64,000 bases of DNA from Leptospiraceae bacterium (GCA_016708435.1 JADJFV010000004.1:248001-312000); one strand, 5' to 3'; counted from the first letter of the stretch, positions 45,401 through 54,129 are shown. Notes: generated from the letters alone by a model not told the origin. Translations and numbers: made by a program.

Positions 45401-45507
45401 TCATCTCCGGTCTAGCTACGCTTATATCTTCGGTGGTTGTGCGGTGTAAGTTGGGGTGGCTATCCGGTGTTAGACCGTAGCTATAAGCGTAGCTAGACCG
45501 GAGATGA
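45401..45507. repeat. 107-bp element with perfect 26-bp inverted repeats
   Basis: Arms at 45401-45426 and 45482-45507 are perfect 26-bp inverted repeats (inner and outer words tcatctccgg and cggtctagctacgc). The 55-base centre is G/T-rich on the plus strand. It lies between the HAD lipoprotein and a methyltransferase, both on the plus strand. The hairpin could act as a terminator, but its length and perfection suggest a MITE- or REP-like element. Confidence 0.75.
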
Positions 45508-45584
45508 AGCATTGTAGGTATATGGATTGCAAAAGAAAGAGTGGCACAATATTGTTGCAATGAGAGACAGAAGGAAAACAAAAA

Positions 45585-46208
45585 ATGACTGATACTTGGA
45601 CACAAAGATGGAATGAGAGATTTAGTGCTGAAGAGTTTGCTTATGGAGAGGAACCAAATCTTTATTTGAAAGAACAATTAGAAAAGCTCCCTACAGGAAA
45701 AATTCTATTTGGAGGAGAAGGCGAAGGGCGTAACGCGGTGTTTGCCGCTAGACTTGGTTGGGACGTTTCAGCCTTTGATATTAGTGTCGAAGGAAAAAAG
45801 AAAGCACAAAAGCTTGCCGAAAAAAATAAAGTTACACTCGACTATCGAGTTGGTGAATTGGAAACCTTGCAATTTCAATCGGAAGAATTTGATGCAGTTG
45901 CTTTAATCTATGCTCATTTCCAAGCGGAGAATAAATCATTTTACCACAAAGCACTCAATGTATACTTACGAAAAGGCGGCATTGTTATCTTTGAAGCATT
46001 CAGCAAGAAGCACCTTGAATATATTTCTAAGAATGAAAAAGTCGGTGGACCAAGAGACATACAATCGTTATTCTCAATTGACGAAATCAAATCCGACTTT
46101 GCAAATTATGAAGTCATTGAGTTAATAGAAAAAGAAATTGAACTAAGTGAAGGTTCGTTTCATAATGGTGTAGGATCGGTGATACGATTCGTTGGACGAA
46201 AGAAATAA
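45585..46208 (+). CDS. Class I SAM-dependent methyltransferase
   Basis: 207 residues with a Rossmann methyltransferase core. Motif I is LFGGEGEGRNAVFAARLGW (about residues 41-59), motif II is VSAFDIS, and the later strand is FDAVALIYAHF. It resembles the TehB-like branch that acts on small molecules or inorganic anions rather than nucleic acids. The start follows an AAGGAAAAC ribosome site. It is alone on the strand after the 107-bp inverted repeat. The substrate is not deducible. Confidence 0.8.
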   Translation: MTDTWTQRWNERFSAEEFAYGEEPNLYLKEQLEKLPTGKILFGGEGEGRNAVFAARLGWDVSAFDISVEGKKKAQKLAEKNKVTLDYRVGELETLQFQSEEFDAVALIYAHFQAENKSFYHKALNVYLRKGGIVIFEAFSKKHLEYISKNEKVGGPRDIQSLFSIDEIKSDFANYEVIELIEKEIELSEGSFHNGVGSVIRFVGRKK

Positions 46209-46230
46209 TTTTTAGTTTATATAGCTATCA

Positions 46231-46446
46231 ATGTCCTGCGATGTCTGCAATTCTATTACCTATGACTCCACAATTCCTGGTTCACCGGAAACATTAAGTA
46301 TAATTTTTGATTGTGAAGTAACGTATGATAAAATACTCTATGGTGGTGGAAATGGTAAATGCAAACACTGTGGGCAAGAAATAGAATTTAGCTTCGAAGA
46401 TTTTATTCACGCAAAAATTTTTGTTAGAAAGAGTAAGAAGACCTAA
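46231..46446 (+). CDS. Small protein with two CxxC motifs
   Basis: 71 residues. CDVC at residues 3-6 and CKHC at about residues 44-47 could bind one zinc ion as a zinc ribbon. No family recognised. It lies 22 bases after the methyltransferase gene on the same strand and may be in the same operon. Confidence 0.5.
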   Translation: MSCDVCNSITYDSTIPGSPETLSIIFDCEVTYDKILYGGGNGKCKHCGQEIEFSFEDFIHAKIFVRKSKKT

Positions 46447-46525
46447 GGCTCTATAAAAATTTCTTAGCTTGAAAGGAAGTTTATAAAAAATCAGACGTTA
46501 AAGAAAAAAATACAAAGGACTACCC

Positions 46526-46924
46526 ATGTGCAAGACAATCAAACAGAAAGTAAAATTTAAAGCATCACCCAAAGTTATTTATGAACTTCTAGCAAATTCA
46601 AAAAAGCACCAGGCGGTTACGGGGGAAAAGGCGATTATCAGTAATAAGATTGGTGGAAATTTTTCTGCGTATGATGGGTATATTACAGGGGTTAATGTAG
46701 ATTTGCTTCCAGCTAAAAGAATTGTGCAAGCATGGAGGGGAAGTGATTTTTCGGAAGGAATTTTCTCAATGGCTACGTTTATTTTGGTTCCTACTAAAGA
46801 CGGTGGAACAGAGCTTACTCTCACGCATAGAGGTGTTCCTAAAAAATTAATCCCGGGCATAGAAAAAGGCTGGAAGGAATTTTATTGGGATAAGATGAAA
46901 AATTATATTTCTACGAAGAAATAA
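46526..46924 (+). CDS. SRPBCC (AHSA1-like) domain protein
   Basis: 132 residues of the START/Bet v1-like SRPBCC superfamily: IKQKVKFKASPKVIYELLAN at the start, GGNFSAYDGYITGVN, AWRGSDFSEG, and the final helix IEKGWKEFYWDKMKNYI. AHSA1-like proteins bind small hydrophobic ligands or act as chaperone co-factors. It has an AAGGAC ribosome site. It is cytoplasmic and short, as expected for the family. Confidence 0.8.
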   Translation: MCKTIKQKVKFKASPKVIYELLANSKKHQAVTGEKAIISNKIGGNFSAYDGYITGVNVDLLPAKRIVQAWRGSDFSEGIFSMATFILVPTKDGGTELTLTHRGVPKKLIPGIEKGWKEFYWDKMKNYISTKK

Positions 46925-46967
46925 TCTGAGGACTAATATCCGATGAAAACAATTTTACTTTTTTTTA

Positions 46968-47846
46968 TCATTTCTCCGGTATTAAAAACTCATAAGTCTT
47001 TCCTGTAGGAATGTCAAAATTATATTTGCCGGTGCGAATCCAGGGGTTATGCAGGATTAACTCCTTGTAGGTAGTTCCATTTGCAATAGCAAAGTCGGGT
47101 AGGCTAGGGATTGATTCTGTAACGGGAACTATTTTTAATTTGTAAGAAGGATATTGTATACTCTCAGACAAATCAAAATTATACTCTTGTGGGTTACTCA
47201 GTATTAGCTTTAATGCAATGATTCGAAATACATAACGGGCTGTTTCCTGGTTCAAATAAAGCTTATAATAATTATTCATCTTTTGAGAAGTAACAGCATC
47301 TTTCATTCCACGTTGTCCTCTGTTGTAAGCAGCAGCGACTAATGTCCAGTTGCCGAACTCTTTGTAGGCATCGAGTAAGTATTTACAAGCAGCGCGAGTG
47401 GATTTTATAAAATGTCTTCTCTCATCTGCGTAATTACTTACTTCTAGTCCGTATCCTTCTGCTGTGCCTTGGATGAATTGCCAGAGTCCAGCAGCGTTGG
47501 CAGATGAAGTTGCATTTGGATTTAGGGCACTCTCTGCAACAGCTAGATAAAAGAAGTCTTCTGGAATTCCATTTTCTTTTAGTATCTTCTCAATTGGTTC
47601 TTTATAACGCTTTACATTTTTATAAATTAGAATTGTTGCTGAGTGATAATTCTGATTTACAATCATTTCCCTATCTAAGCGTTCAAGCACATCTTGGTCT
47701 TCTAGGGGAACTCTTTCTCCTGCAAAGGTTACGTTAGACGGCAGTTTAGGGGGACGGACAATTTGCTCAGTAACTCCTGTTGTTATAGTGTTACATGACT
47801 GTAAGGATAGGAAAATGAAAACAAAAAAAAGGATGTAGGATTTCAT
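46968..47846 (-). CDS. Lytic transglycosylase lipoprotein (SLT domain)
   Basis: About 292 residues from ATG 47846, which begins a signal peptide with lipobox SLQSC. The frame is open to 47918, but the extension is not signal-like. The SLT domain covers about residues 70-215, with catalytic Glu in LAVAESALNP, then SANAAGLWQFIQGTA and AAAYNRGQRGM. A short C-terminal LysM-like region follows (ANGTTYKELILHNPWI). It is MltD-like and cleaves peptidoglycan glycans at the outer membrane. It is divergent from the partner-switch operon. Confidence 0.88.
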   Translation of the reverse strand: MKSYILFFVFIFLSLQSCNTITTGVTEQIVRPPKLPSNVTFAGERVPLEDQDVLERLDREMIVNQNYHSATILIYKNVKRYKEPIEKILKENGIPEDFFYLAVAESALNPNATSSANAAGLWQFIQGTAEGYGLEVSNYADERRHFIKSTRAACKYLLDAYKEFGNWTLVAAAYNRGQRGMKDAVTSQKMNNYYKLYLNQETARYVFRIIALKLILSNPQEYNFDLSESIQYPSYKLKIVPVTESIPSLPDFAIANGTTYKELILHNPWIRTGKYNFDIPTGKTYEFLIPEK

Positions 47847-47911
47847 AATGCATTGTTTTTTTGAAATGAGAATTAGGAAACCTCTTTTGGAAGATGTTTT
47901 CCAAAAACCTC

Positions 47912-47939
47912 TTGACACTCCTTTTTCAGAGACTAGGCT
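47912..47939 (+). promoter_or_regulatory. Candidate promoter of the partner-switch operon
   Basis: TTGACA (47912-47917), a 16-nt spacer, and TAGGCT (47934-47939), a weak -10. The first ATG is only 12 bases further (47952), with another at 47961 and no clear ribosome site, so the transcript would be nearly leaderless if this promoter is used. Confidence 0.35.
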
Positions 47940-47951
47940 GACGATTGAATT

Positions 47952-48449
47952 ATGCTAAACATGGAATCGAATTCGTTAGTAATAGATTTAAAACCTGATT
48001 GGTCAGAATTGGACAAGATTTCTGATTTATTAGAAAAGTTTTTGAACGAGCCTTCGTTTAATAGAGATGATTTTGATGCTTTAAAAATGGTGGTAACAGA
48101 GTTAGTAGAAAATGGAATTAAATATGGATACTTTCCGACACCTGAATCAACCTTCCAACTATCACTGAGAAAAAAAAGAAACCGGATTCTAATCGAAGTA
48201 AAAAACCAAATCAAAGATTCGGAGCTAGAACATTTAAAAAGGCTTGATGCTAAGATTCAATGGATTCGTGGATACCAGAATCCTTTCGAAGCCTACGTTG
48301 AAAAATTAAAAGAGATTTCGAATAAGACTTTGGCAGACGGTGAAAGTGGGTTAGGTCTTGTTCGGATAGCTTACGAAGGCCAGTCAATCTTAGATTTTTA
48401 TGTGAATGAAAACAATTTATTGGCAGTTTCTGCTGTTTACCAATATTAA
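47952..48449 (+). CDS. Anti-sigma-like ATP-binding protein (slr1658/RsbW-like)
   Basis: 165 residues with a GHKL-type ATPase fold. The N-box is VVTELVENGIKYGYFP (about residues 50-65), and the glycine loop is GESGLGLVRIAYEG (about 134-147). This matches the slr1658-like regulators that pair with slr1659-like proteins and SpoIIE phosphatases, comparable to SiaB of the Sia system. Such proteins act as kinases of the STAS-like antagonist. The next gene, 14 nt downstream, is that antagonist. The family name is from memory; the fold is clear. Confidence 0.75.
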   Translation: MLNMESNSLVIDLKPDWSELDKISDLLEKFLNEPSFNRDDFDALKMVVTELVENGIKYGYFPTPESTFQLSLRKKRNRILIEVKNQIKDSELEHLKRLDAKIQWIRGYQNPFEAYVEKLKEISNKTLADGESGLGLVRIAYEGQSILDFYVNENNLLAVSAVYQY

Positions 48450-48463
48450 TTTTTGAGGGAAAA

Positions 48464-48825
48464 ATGAGCGAAATTAAAACATACGAAGAGAATCGTCTAA
48501 AATTAGAAGTAAATTTTGGGGAATCTCAAATCATCATTCGGTGGCTCGGTGAGAGCAAAGATAGAGAACCAATCAAGTTCTTAACACCAATTTTCGATGC
48601 TATATATGCAAAGAGCCACACTATACCAATGATTATGGATTTTACACACTTTGAATATATGAACTCCTCTACCGTAACGCCTATAGTAAAACAATTGGAA
48701 CGTGCGAAAAAGAAAATCGCAAAATTACAATTCATTATAAGAAGGGATTGAAGTGGCAAGAGTTGAGTTTTGCGGCACTTAGAGTTTTTAATATACCTGA
48801 TTTAATTGAAGTGGTTGGAATTTAA
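48464..48825 (+). pseudogene. STAS-like antagonist (slr1659/SiaC-like), one-base frameshift near the end
   Basis: The frame from 48464 gives 95 residues, with FTHFEYMNSSTVTPIVKQL near residue 65. This is the strand-loop that carries the phosphorylatable Ser/Thr in STAS-like antagonists. After QFII the frame stops, but the next frame continues YKKGLKWQELSFAALRVF and ends EVVGI at 48825. A single missing base between 48731 and 48746 would join them into a 120-residue protein, the normal size. The LKWQELSF ending is typical of the slr1659-like family. It is very likely intact in reality. Confidence 0.7.
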
Positions 48826-48830
48826 TTGGA

Positions 48831-50189
48831 ATGAGTCAAACTACTGTTACACAAAAAACATTAGAGTCTTTAGATTCGATTGATAATTTTCCGGATTATT
48901 TAGATTCTCTTTTGCACTCTTGGTTAAAGATATTAACTGCTTTAGGATTTACTTTATTTCCGATTTTCTTTATTCTTGATATTTTCATAATTCCGTCTAA
49001 TGAGAAGTATTTACTACCTTGGTTTGCCGCCTATCGTTTTGCTGCTACTGGTTTTATCATTATCCAATATGTTTTAATTTCAAAGCTAAAAGCATCTCCT
49101 TACTCCTTTATTCATGGATATTTGTTTACATTTGCCGCAAGTCTTGCTATAGTTTTAATGACAGTAGATTTGGGAGGGTTCAATTCCTCCTACTATGCCG
49201 GACTAAATCTAGTAATCATCGCGGTTAATCTTCTTTTGCCCTGGAAAGCAATTCATTCTGCATTGAATGGATTGGCAACCGTGCTTTTGTATTTGGTCTT
49301 AAATTTTATTTGGGGAAAGGATTTTCATTTATACAATCTAATCAATAATTTCTATTTTTTAAGTTCAACAGTGGTTATTGCGACTAGCATTAATCATGTA
49401 AAGTATGTCCTTGTAAGAAAAGAATTTGAAAGTAGAAAAAGTCTTCAAGAGGCAAGGGATGCACTTTGGAGTGAAATGGAAGTGGCAAAGAGAATTCAAA
49501 CTGCACTAACTCCTCCTGATGATACAATGGGTGGCTATGAAATTTCTGCAACCATGCTTCCTGCCACGGAAGTTGGTGGGGATTATTACGATATAATTCG
49601 CACAGATAAAAATCCTTGGGTATTGATCGGTGATGTTTCCGGGCATGGGGTTGAATCAGGTCTCATTATGATGATGGCACAAACATGCATTCGAACTGTG
49701 TTATCTAATAATCCAGCCGAAAAACCAAATAGGCTCCTCATCGAATTGAATAAAGTTATCAAAGAAAATATTGCTCTTTTGAAAGTAGACCGGTATATGA
49801 CAATTACTGGAATTTGTTTATTTCCGGATAGCCTATATTTTGCGGGTTCTCATCAGGACATTCTCGTATATCGAAATGCCAAAAAAACAGTAGAGGTTTT
49901 CCAAACTTATGGAACCTGGGTTGGAATGCTAGATGACATTGAAGCTTATATGCAAAATTATAGTATACCGATTGAGCAAGGAGATTTAGTTTTATTATTT
50001 ACAGATGGAATTACCGAACTAAAATACAATGGCGTTGACATGTATGGGCAAGAAAGACTTATTGAGAGTTTACTTAAGTATAGCCACCTCTCGGGAAGAG
50101 AAATTGTTGAAAATATAATTAAAGATGCATTGTCAAAAACAGATTTACAAGATGATGATATTACTTTAGTATTGCTACGAAAGGTTTAA
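48831..50189 (+). CDS. Membrane-bound SpoIIE-type serine phosphatase
   Basis: 452 residues. Five to six membrane helices occupy about residues 35-190. A coiled-coil linker (EARDALWSEMEVAKRIQTAL) precedes a PP2C/SpoIIE domain (about 220-450). Metal motifs are EVGGDYYDI, IGDVSGHGVESGL, FTDGITE and DDDITLVLL. It presumably dephosphorylates the adjacent STAS-like antagonist, completing a partner switch with the kinase at 47952. It starts 5 nt after the antagonist gene. Its membrane part differs from those of the two large phosphatases at 2.4-8.7 kb. Confidence 0.88.
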   Translation: MSQTTVTQKTLESLDSIDNFPDYLDSLLHSWLKILTALGFTLFPIFFILDIFIIPSNEKYLLPWFAAYRFAATGFIIIQYVLISKLKASPYSFIHGYLFTFAASLAIVLMTVDLGGFNSSYYAGLNLVIIAVNLLLPWKAIHSALNGLATVLLYLVLNFIWGKDFHLYNLINNFYFLSSTVVIATSINHVKYVLVRKEFESRKSLQEARDALWSEMEVAKRIQTALTPPDDTMGGYEISATMLPATEVGGDYYDIIRTDKNPWVLIGDVSGHGVESGLIMMMAQTCIRTVLSNNPAEKPNRLLIELNKVIKENIALLKVDRYMTITGICLFPDSLYFAGSHQDILVYRNAKKTVEVFQTYGTWVGMLDDIEAYMQNYSIPIEQGDLVLLFTDGITELKYNGVDMYGQERLIESLLKYSHLSGREIVENIIKDALSKTDLQDDDITLVLLRKV

Positions 50190-50198
50190 AGAGTAATT

Positions 50199-51626
50199 TT
50201 GAAATCAAAAGAGCGCAGAGATAATATTCGCATTCGTCTTCATGATGAAGAGAATTCCTACATTCATTTAGTCTTTGAAGGAAGAGAAATAAGAGGGAAA
50301 ATTTATGACTATTCCCGATTCGGACTTGGTATATGTGTCCCTATCGAAGAAGCTTCGTTCATCAAAAAGACACATCCAATTAATAATTGTATAATCTTTG
50401 CCTATGGTCATAAAAGAGAACTAGGCAAAGGAAAAGTGGTTCACTTAGAGACAGGAAAAAATGAAATTTTCCTAGGTTTGTTTCTCGAAAGAGAGTTTGT
50501 CGATATGGATACGCTTATGGACAAACAGTCATTATTCCTTCAAGAAGATGAAATCAAAAAAATCAGAATGCATTTCTCTATTCAAGAAGGAATTACGCCT
50601 GAATTTTTACATTTCTGTTCTAATTTTGTTTATGGGCTATCACTTTATAAAATTGCATTAGACGATTTAGATAGAAAATTCGAAAAAGAGCCAGCTAAAT
50701 TAAAAGAAGCCTTATTCCAGTCAGTATTAAAAGGATTCGGTGCTGAGTTTTATCAATACTTGACCGAAAAAGTCAAAGATATTACCGCAATTACAAAAAA
50801 ATATACTAAATTAGAAAATGAAAAATATGGTTTTTATTTAAGAAAATCAATTTGGCACTATATCCTAGAATCAGACTTCATCAAACGCACTAATTTAAAA
50901 CCGAGAGGCTACGCTGGAGATTCCGCTATGATGGAAATGCTTTACCGAAATGAATACATTGGTAAGTCTTCCTTCGGTAAAATTTTTCACAAACATCCCT
51001 GTGATACAAAGGCTGCTGATGCTGTTCGCAATAGAAGACGACTGATTAACAAGTATATGTCGCAGAGACTTTCTACTTCTGGTAAAGAGGATTTTAAAAT
51101 TCTTTCCATTGCTTGCGGACCTGCTTGGGAAATGCAAGACTTCCTAAGAGAAAGTCCATATAAGCACCAAGCAAAGATTTTTCTACTCGATCAAGACGAA
51201 GAAGCGTTAGGCGAAGCACGTTCGGGGATTGCTTCTATTCCTACCGATAAACCTTTTCAAGTAGAGTTTATAAAAGAATCAGTTAGAACTATCTTAAAAA
51301 CAGGAAGCCCTGAAATAAAATTTGGTCAATATGATTTTATTTATTCGATGGGACTTTATGATTATTTAACAGACTCAGTAGCAAAAGTCTTAACTGAAAA
51401 ACTTTATTCCATGCTTTGTCCCGGCGGAATTTTAATCATCGGAAATTATCACGTTGAAAACGAAACTCGCAAATATATGGAATACATTATGGACTGGGTT
51501 CTATATTATCGCGACGAAGAGTCTATGTTTGAGCTACTCGAAGATATTCCAAAGAATTTTACATCTGAAGTAGGCTTCGACGATTCCGGCACCCAGATGT
51601 TCCTTAGAGTCGAGAAGAATAAGTAA
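50199..51626 (+). CDS. PilZ domain fused to SAM methyltransferase (3-hydroxy fatty acid methyl ester type)
   Basis: 475 residues from a TTG nine bases after the phosphatase gene. Residues about 5-110 form a PilZ domain: KERRDNIRIR (RxxxR) and YDYSRFGLGI (D/NxSxxG), the c-di-GMP-binding signature. Residues about 120-470 resemble methyltransferases annotated as making extracellular-factor 3-hydroxypalmitate methyl ester: KPRGYAGDSAMMEMLYRN, then RNRRRLINKYM, with SAM motifs KILSIACGPAWEMQD and QAKIFLLDQDEEAL. The fusion suggests that a second messenger gates signal-molecule synthesis. The fatty-ester chemistry is inferred from family resemblance and is not certain. Confidence 0.75.
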   Translation: MKSKERRDNIRIRLHDEENSYIHLVFEGREIRGKIYDYSRFGLGICVPIEEASFIKKTHPINNCIIFAYGHKRELGKGKVVHLETGKNEIFLGLFLEREFVDMDTLMDKQSLFLQEDEIKKIRMHFSIQEGITPEFLHFCSNFVYGLSLYKIALDDLDRKFEKEPAKLKEALFQSVLKGFGAEFYQYLTEKVKDITAITKKYTKLENEKYGFYLRKSIWHYILESDFIKRTNLKPRGYAGDSAMMEMLYRNEYIGKSSFGKIFHKHPCDTKAADAVRNRRRLINKYMSQRLSTSGKEDFKILSIACGPAWEMQDFLRESPYKHQAKIFLLDQDEEALGEARSGIASIPTDKPFQVEFIKESVRTILKTGSPEIKFGQYDFIYSMGLYDYLTDSVAKVLTEKLYSMLCPGGILIIGNYHVENETRKYMEYIMDWVLYYRDEESMFELLEDIPKNFTSEVGFDDSGTQMFLRVEKNK

Positions 51627-51632
51627 GATTCA

Positions 51633-51826
51633 TTTGCCACAGAGGCACTGAGACACAGAGGGTTTTCGTAATATTTCTTTTTATTTGTGCATCATTCTAA
51701 AGAGGGTTTTTGAAATATTTGAACAAATCATTTCCTTTTGATAGACAGAATTTTAACTTCTGAATATTAAAAACAAAGATTAATTTTCCAAGCCACCTTT
51801 CTTAAACTCTGTGCCTCTGTGGCAAA
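51633..51826. repeat. Imperfect inverted repeat between convergent genes
   Basis: tttgccacagaggcac (51633-51648) and its complement in ctctgtgcctctgtggcaaa (51807-51826) flank about 160 bases of AT-rich DNA. It lies between the convergent PilZ-methyltransferase and murA genes. The word ctctgtg recurs at 26028-26034. It may serve as a two-way transcription stop or be a dispersed repeat. Confidence 0.5.
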
Positions 51827-51830
51827 ACAA

Positions 51831-53132
51831 CTACTCCACTAGTCTCTCTATCTGAGCGCCAATTGATCTTAGCCGCACATCTATGTCCTGGAAACCGCGA
51901 TCTACTTGGATGATATTGTGAATATTACTTGATCCTTCCGCGCATAATGCCGCTATTATCATTGCCATGCCTGCGCGTATGTCGGGTGACGCTACTTTGC
52001 TACCGTATAATTGCGATTTGCCGATGACGACTGCGCGATGCGGATCACATAGAATAATCTGTGCTCCCATGCTGATGATATTATCCACAAAGAAAAGTCT
52101 TGATTCAAACATCTTCTCGTGAATCATCACTGTTCCTTTGCATTGAGTAGCGGTAACAAGAGCGACAGAAGTCATATCCGCCGGAAATCCAGGCCAGGGG
52201 GAATCGTCTATCTTAGGAGTAGCACCGTGGTAGTCGGGGATAATCTCCATTTTCTGTCCGGCAGGAACTACAACACCACCATCAGCAAATCTAATTTCAA
52301 TACCAAGACGGGAATAGACGAGTCGAATCATTCTTATATCATCAGGATTTACATCTCTAATAAAAAGTTCTCCACCTGTAACTGCGGCTAATGAGATGAA
52401 ACTTCCTACCTCTAAGTAATCCGAGCCAATGCGATGAGTAATCGTTCCGGTTGGATTCGAAAGAGAAGTCACACCTTCGATTGTAAGAATATTAGAGCCG
52501 ATTCCAGAAATCTTAGCACCGGCAGAATTGAGTAGTCTACATAGTCCCTGCACATGAGGCTCGGAGGCAGCGTGGCGGATAATCGTTGTTCCCTGCGCAA
52601 GACAGGCTGCCATGACCGCATTTTCTGTCCCAGTAACCGAAGCTTCATCGAGTAAGATATCATCCCCGATTAACCGATTTGCTTTGATTTCATACCCATC
52701 AGGAAATACTTCAATGTTAGCGCCTAACGCTTCGAGAGCGAGTAGGTGAGTGTCTAGTCTACGTCTACCGATCTTATCTCCACCCGGGCGAGGAAGAAAT
52801 ACTCTTCCTGTGCTAGCAAGGATTGGTCCTGCGAGTGTTACCGCTCCACGAATTTTACTGCACAACTCTTGCGGTAAATCAGACTTTAACTCTTGCGGTC
52901 TTTGAAAAGTAAATACGCCTGTTTCTGGATTTGTGATTTGAAATCCAAGATAACGAAGAACATCAATTAACATCAACACATCCGAAATCATCGGAACGTT
53001 TTCTAGGCGGACAATGCCTGGTATCATGCAGACTGCACCTAGAACTGGAAGTGCTTCGTTTTTATTTCCCTGTGGAGTGATCGTTCCCGATAGCGGATTT
53101 TTACCCGTGATTTTAAAATAACTAGAACTCAT
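51831..53132 (-). CDS. murA: UDP-N-acetylglucosamine 1-carboxyvinyltransferase with Asp at the usual Cys
   Basis: 433 residues. MurA transfers enolpyruvate to UDP-GlcNAc, the first committed step of peptidoglycan synthesis. Substrate-binding GNKNEALPVL (Lys-Asn pair) and PWPGFPADM (catalytic Asp) are present. The active-site loop reads PRPGGDKIGRRRLDTH, with Asp119 at the position of Cys115 of E. coli MurA, the residue attacked by fosfomycin. Asp at this place is known from naturally fosfomycin-resistant MurAs. The codon is GAT, so this is not a one-base ambiguity from TGC or TGT. It is monocistronic. Confidence 0.94.
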   Translation of the reverse strand: MSSSYFKITGKNPLSGTITPQGNKNEALPVLGAVCMIPGIVRLENVPMISDVLMLIDVLRYLGFQITNPETGVFTFQRPQELKSDLPQELCSKIRGAVTLAGPILASTGRVFLPRPGGDKIGRRRLDTHLLALEALGANIEVFPDGYEIKANRLIGDDILLDEASVTGTENAVMAACLAQGTTIIRHAASEPHVQGLCRLLNSAGAKISGIGSNILTIEGVTSLSNPTGTITHRIGSDYLEVGSFISLAAVTGGELFIRDVNPDDIRMIRLVYSRLGIEIRFADGGVVVPAGQKMEIIPDYHGATPKIDDSPWPGFPADMTSVALVTATQCKGTVMIHEKMFESRLFFVDNIISMGAQIILCDPHRAVVIGKSQLYGSKVASPDIRAGMAMIIAALCAEGSSNIHNIIQVDRGFQDIDVRLRSIGAQIERLVE

Positions 53133-53192
53133 ATTTACAATTTGAGAAGATTCGTTTTAGAAGCAAGTTTTAATATCAAAAATATTTCTTCA

Positions 53193-53735
53193 TTAAAACT
53201 CATCTTGGTCGAAATATTCAGGGCGAAGACCTAATTGAATACCGGCTTCATCTTTTTCTATTTCATCGAAAACTTCTATTATAAAGAGTTTCTTTTCAAG
53301 TTTATTTCCTTTGTTAATTATACTTAATGAAAACGTTGGATTAATCCATTTTTTGTTTCCAAATACTTGGGAATATTTTTTATTTTCTGTAGTTATTAAT
53401 AAGGAGTTATTCTTAATTGTCCACTTATACTTCATCACTTCTGGTGAGTCAAAACTTTCAATTAATAATTCTCCCGTCTGTTTAAATAAGAAAGATTCAT
53501 TGGGAGGGTATGTAAAAATTTTTCTAGGAAGAAGGATATTTATAAATTTGAATTTATCTTCATTACTTAGCTTATTCAAAAGAGTTACTTTTTTTTCCAA
53601 CTCTTCCATTGAATCTGTAATTTTTAGATAGTCTGCCATAAAAGGATTTTCATCTTTACAAGAAAAATGAAAACTTGTAAGTAAAAAAAGGATAATAAAA
53701 ATATTACTTGTGGCTAATTTATATTTTACTCTCAT
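53193..53735 (-). CDS. Putative lipoprotein, 180 aa
   Basis: About 180 residues from ATG 53735, with a signal peptide and lipobox HFSC. The longer frame from 53774 would overlap the neighbouring gene and add a tail before the signal. The mature part has a coiled segment (SMEELEKKVTLLNKLSNE) and strand-like repeats, and ends with an acidic tail. No family recognised. It lies just downstream of the DUF5615 gene on the same strand. Confidence 0.55.
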   Translation of the reverse strand: MRVKYKLATSNIFIILFLLTSFHFSCKDENPFMADYLKITDSMEELEKKVTLLNKLSNEDKFKFINILLPRKIFTYPPNESFLFKQTGELLIESFDSPEVMKYKWTIKNNSLLITTENKKYSQVFGNKKWINPTFSLSIINKGNKLEKKLFIIEVFDEIEKDEAGIQLGLRPEYFDQDEF

Positions 53736-53757
53736 ATCATCCGGTTCAAAATACAAG

Positions 53758-54129
53758 TTAAAGTATTCTATCAATAATATCTCGAATACGAATTTTATTT
53801 TTAGTTACAACGCTAAATTTCCCATAAAGATTTTCTCCATATTCAGAAAGGATTTTTTTTACGGCATTTATAATCTCATCCATGTCTTTATCTTCATATC
53901 TTAGAAAAATAACGCCTGCTGATTCTGATTTATGGGAAAAAATCCATTCTCCAAAATCTTTATCCTCAGTTAGAATCAAGCACTCCCGTTCATTTGCCAT
54001 AACGATTATTTCAATATCTTTAATTCCTCTATAGCTTTCGCGAATAGATAAAACTTCATAATTCGCATTTCTTAAGGACTCAATAATGTAAGCATCAATA
54101 TTTTCGTCGGCGATAATTCTAACTTGCAA
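53758..54129 (-). CDS. DUF5615 PIN-like toxin component
   Basis: 123 residues. The PIN-like pattern of DUF5615 is visible: IIADENIDAYIIESLR, then VLSIRESYRGIKDIEII and LILTEDKDFGEWIF, with the acidic residues expected of a metal nuclease. DUF5615 proteins pair with DUF433 antitoxins; the DUF433 gene upstream overlaps its start by 11 nt. The module is complete and in the standard order (antitoxin first). Confidence 0.85.
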   Translation of the reverse strand: MQVRIIADENIDAYIIESLRNANYEVLSIRESYRGIKDIEIIVMANERECLILTEDKDFGEWIFSHKSESAGVIFLRYEDKDMDEIINAVKKILSEYGENLYGKFSVVTKNKIRIRDIIDRIL

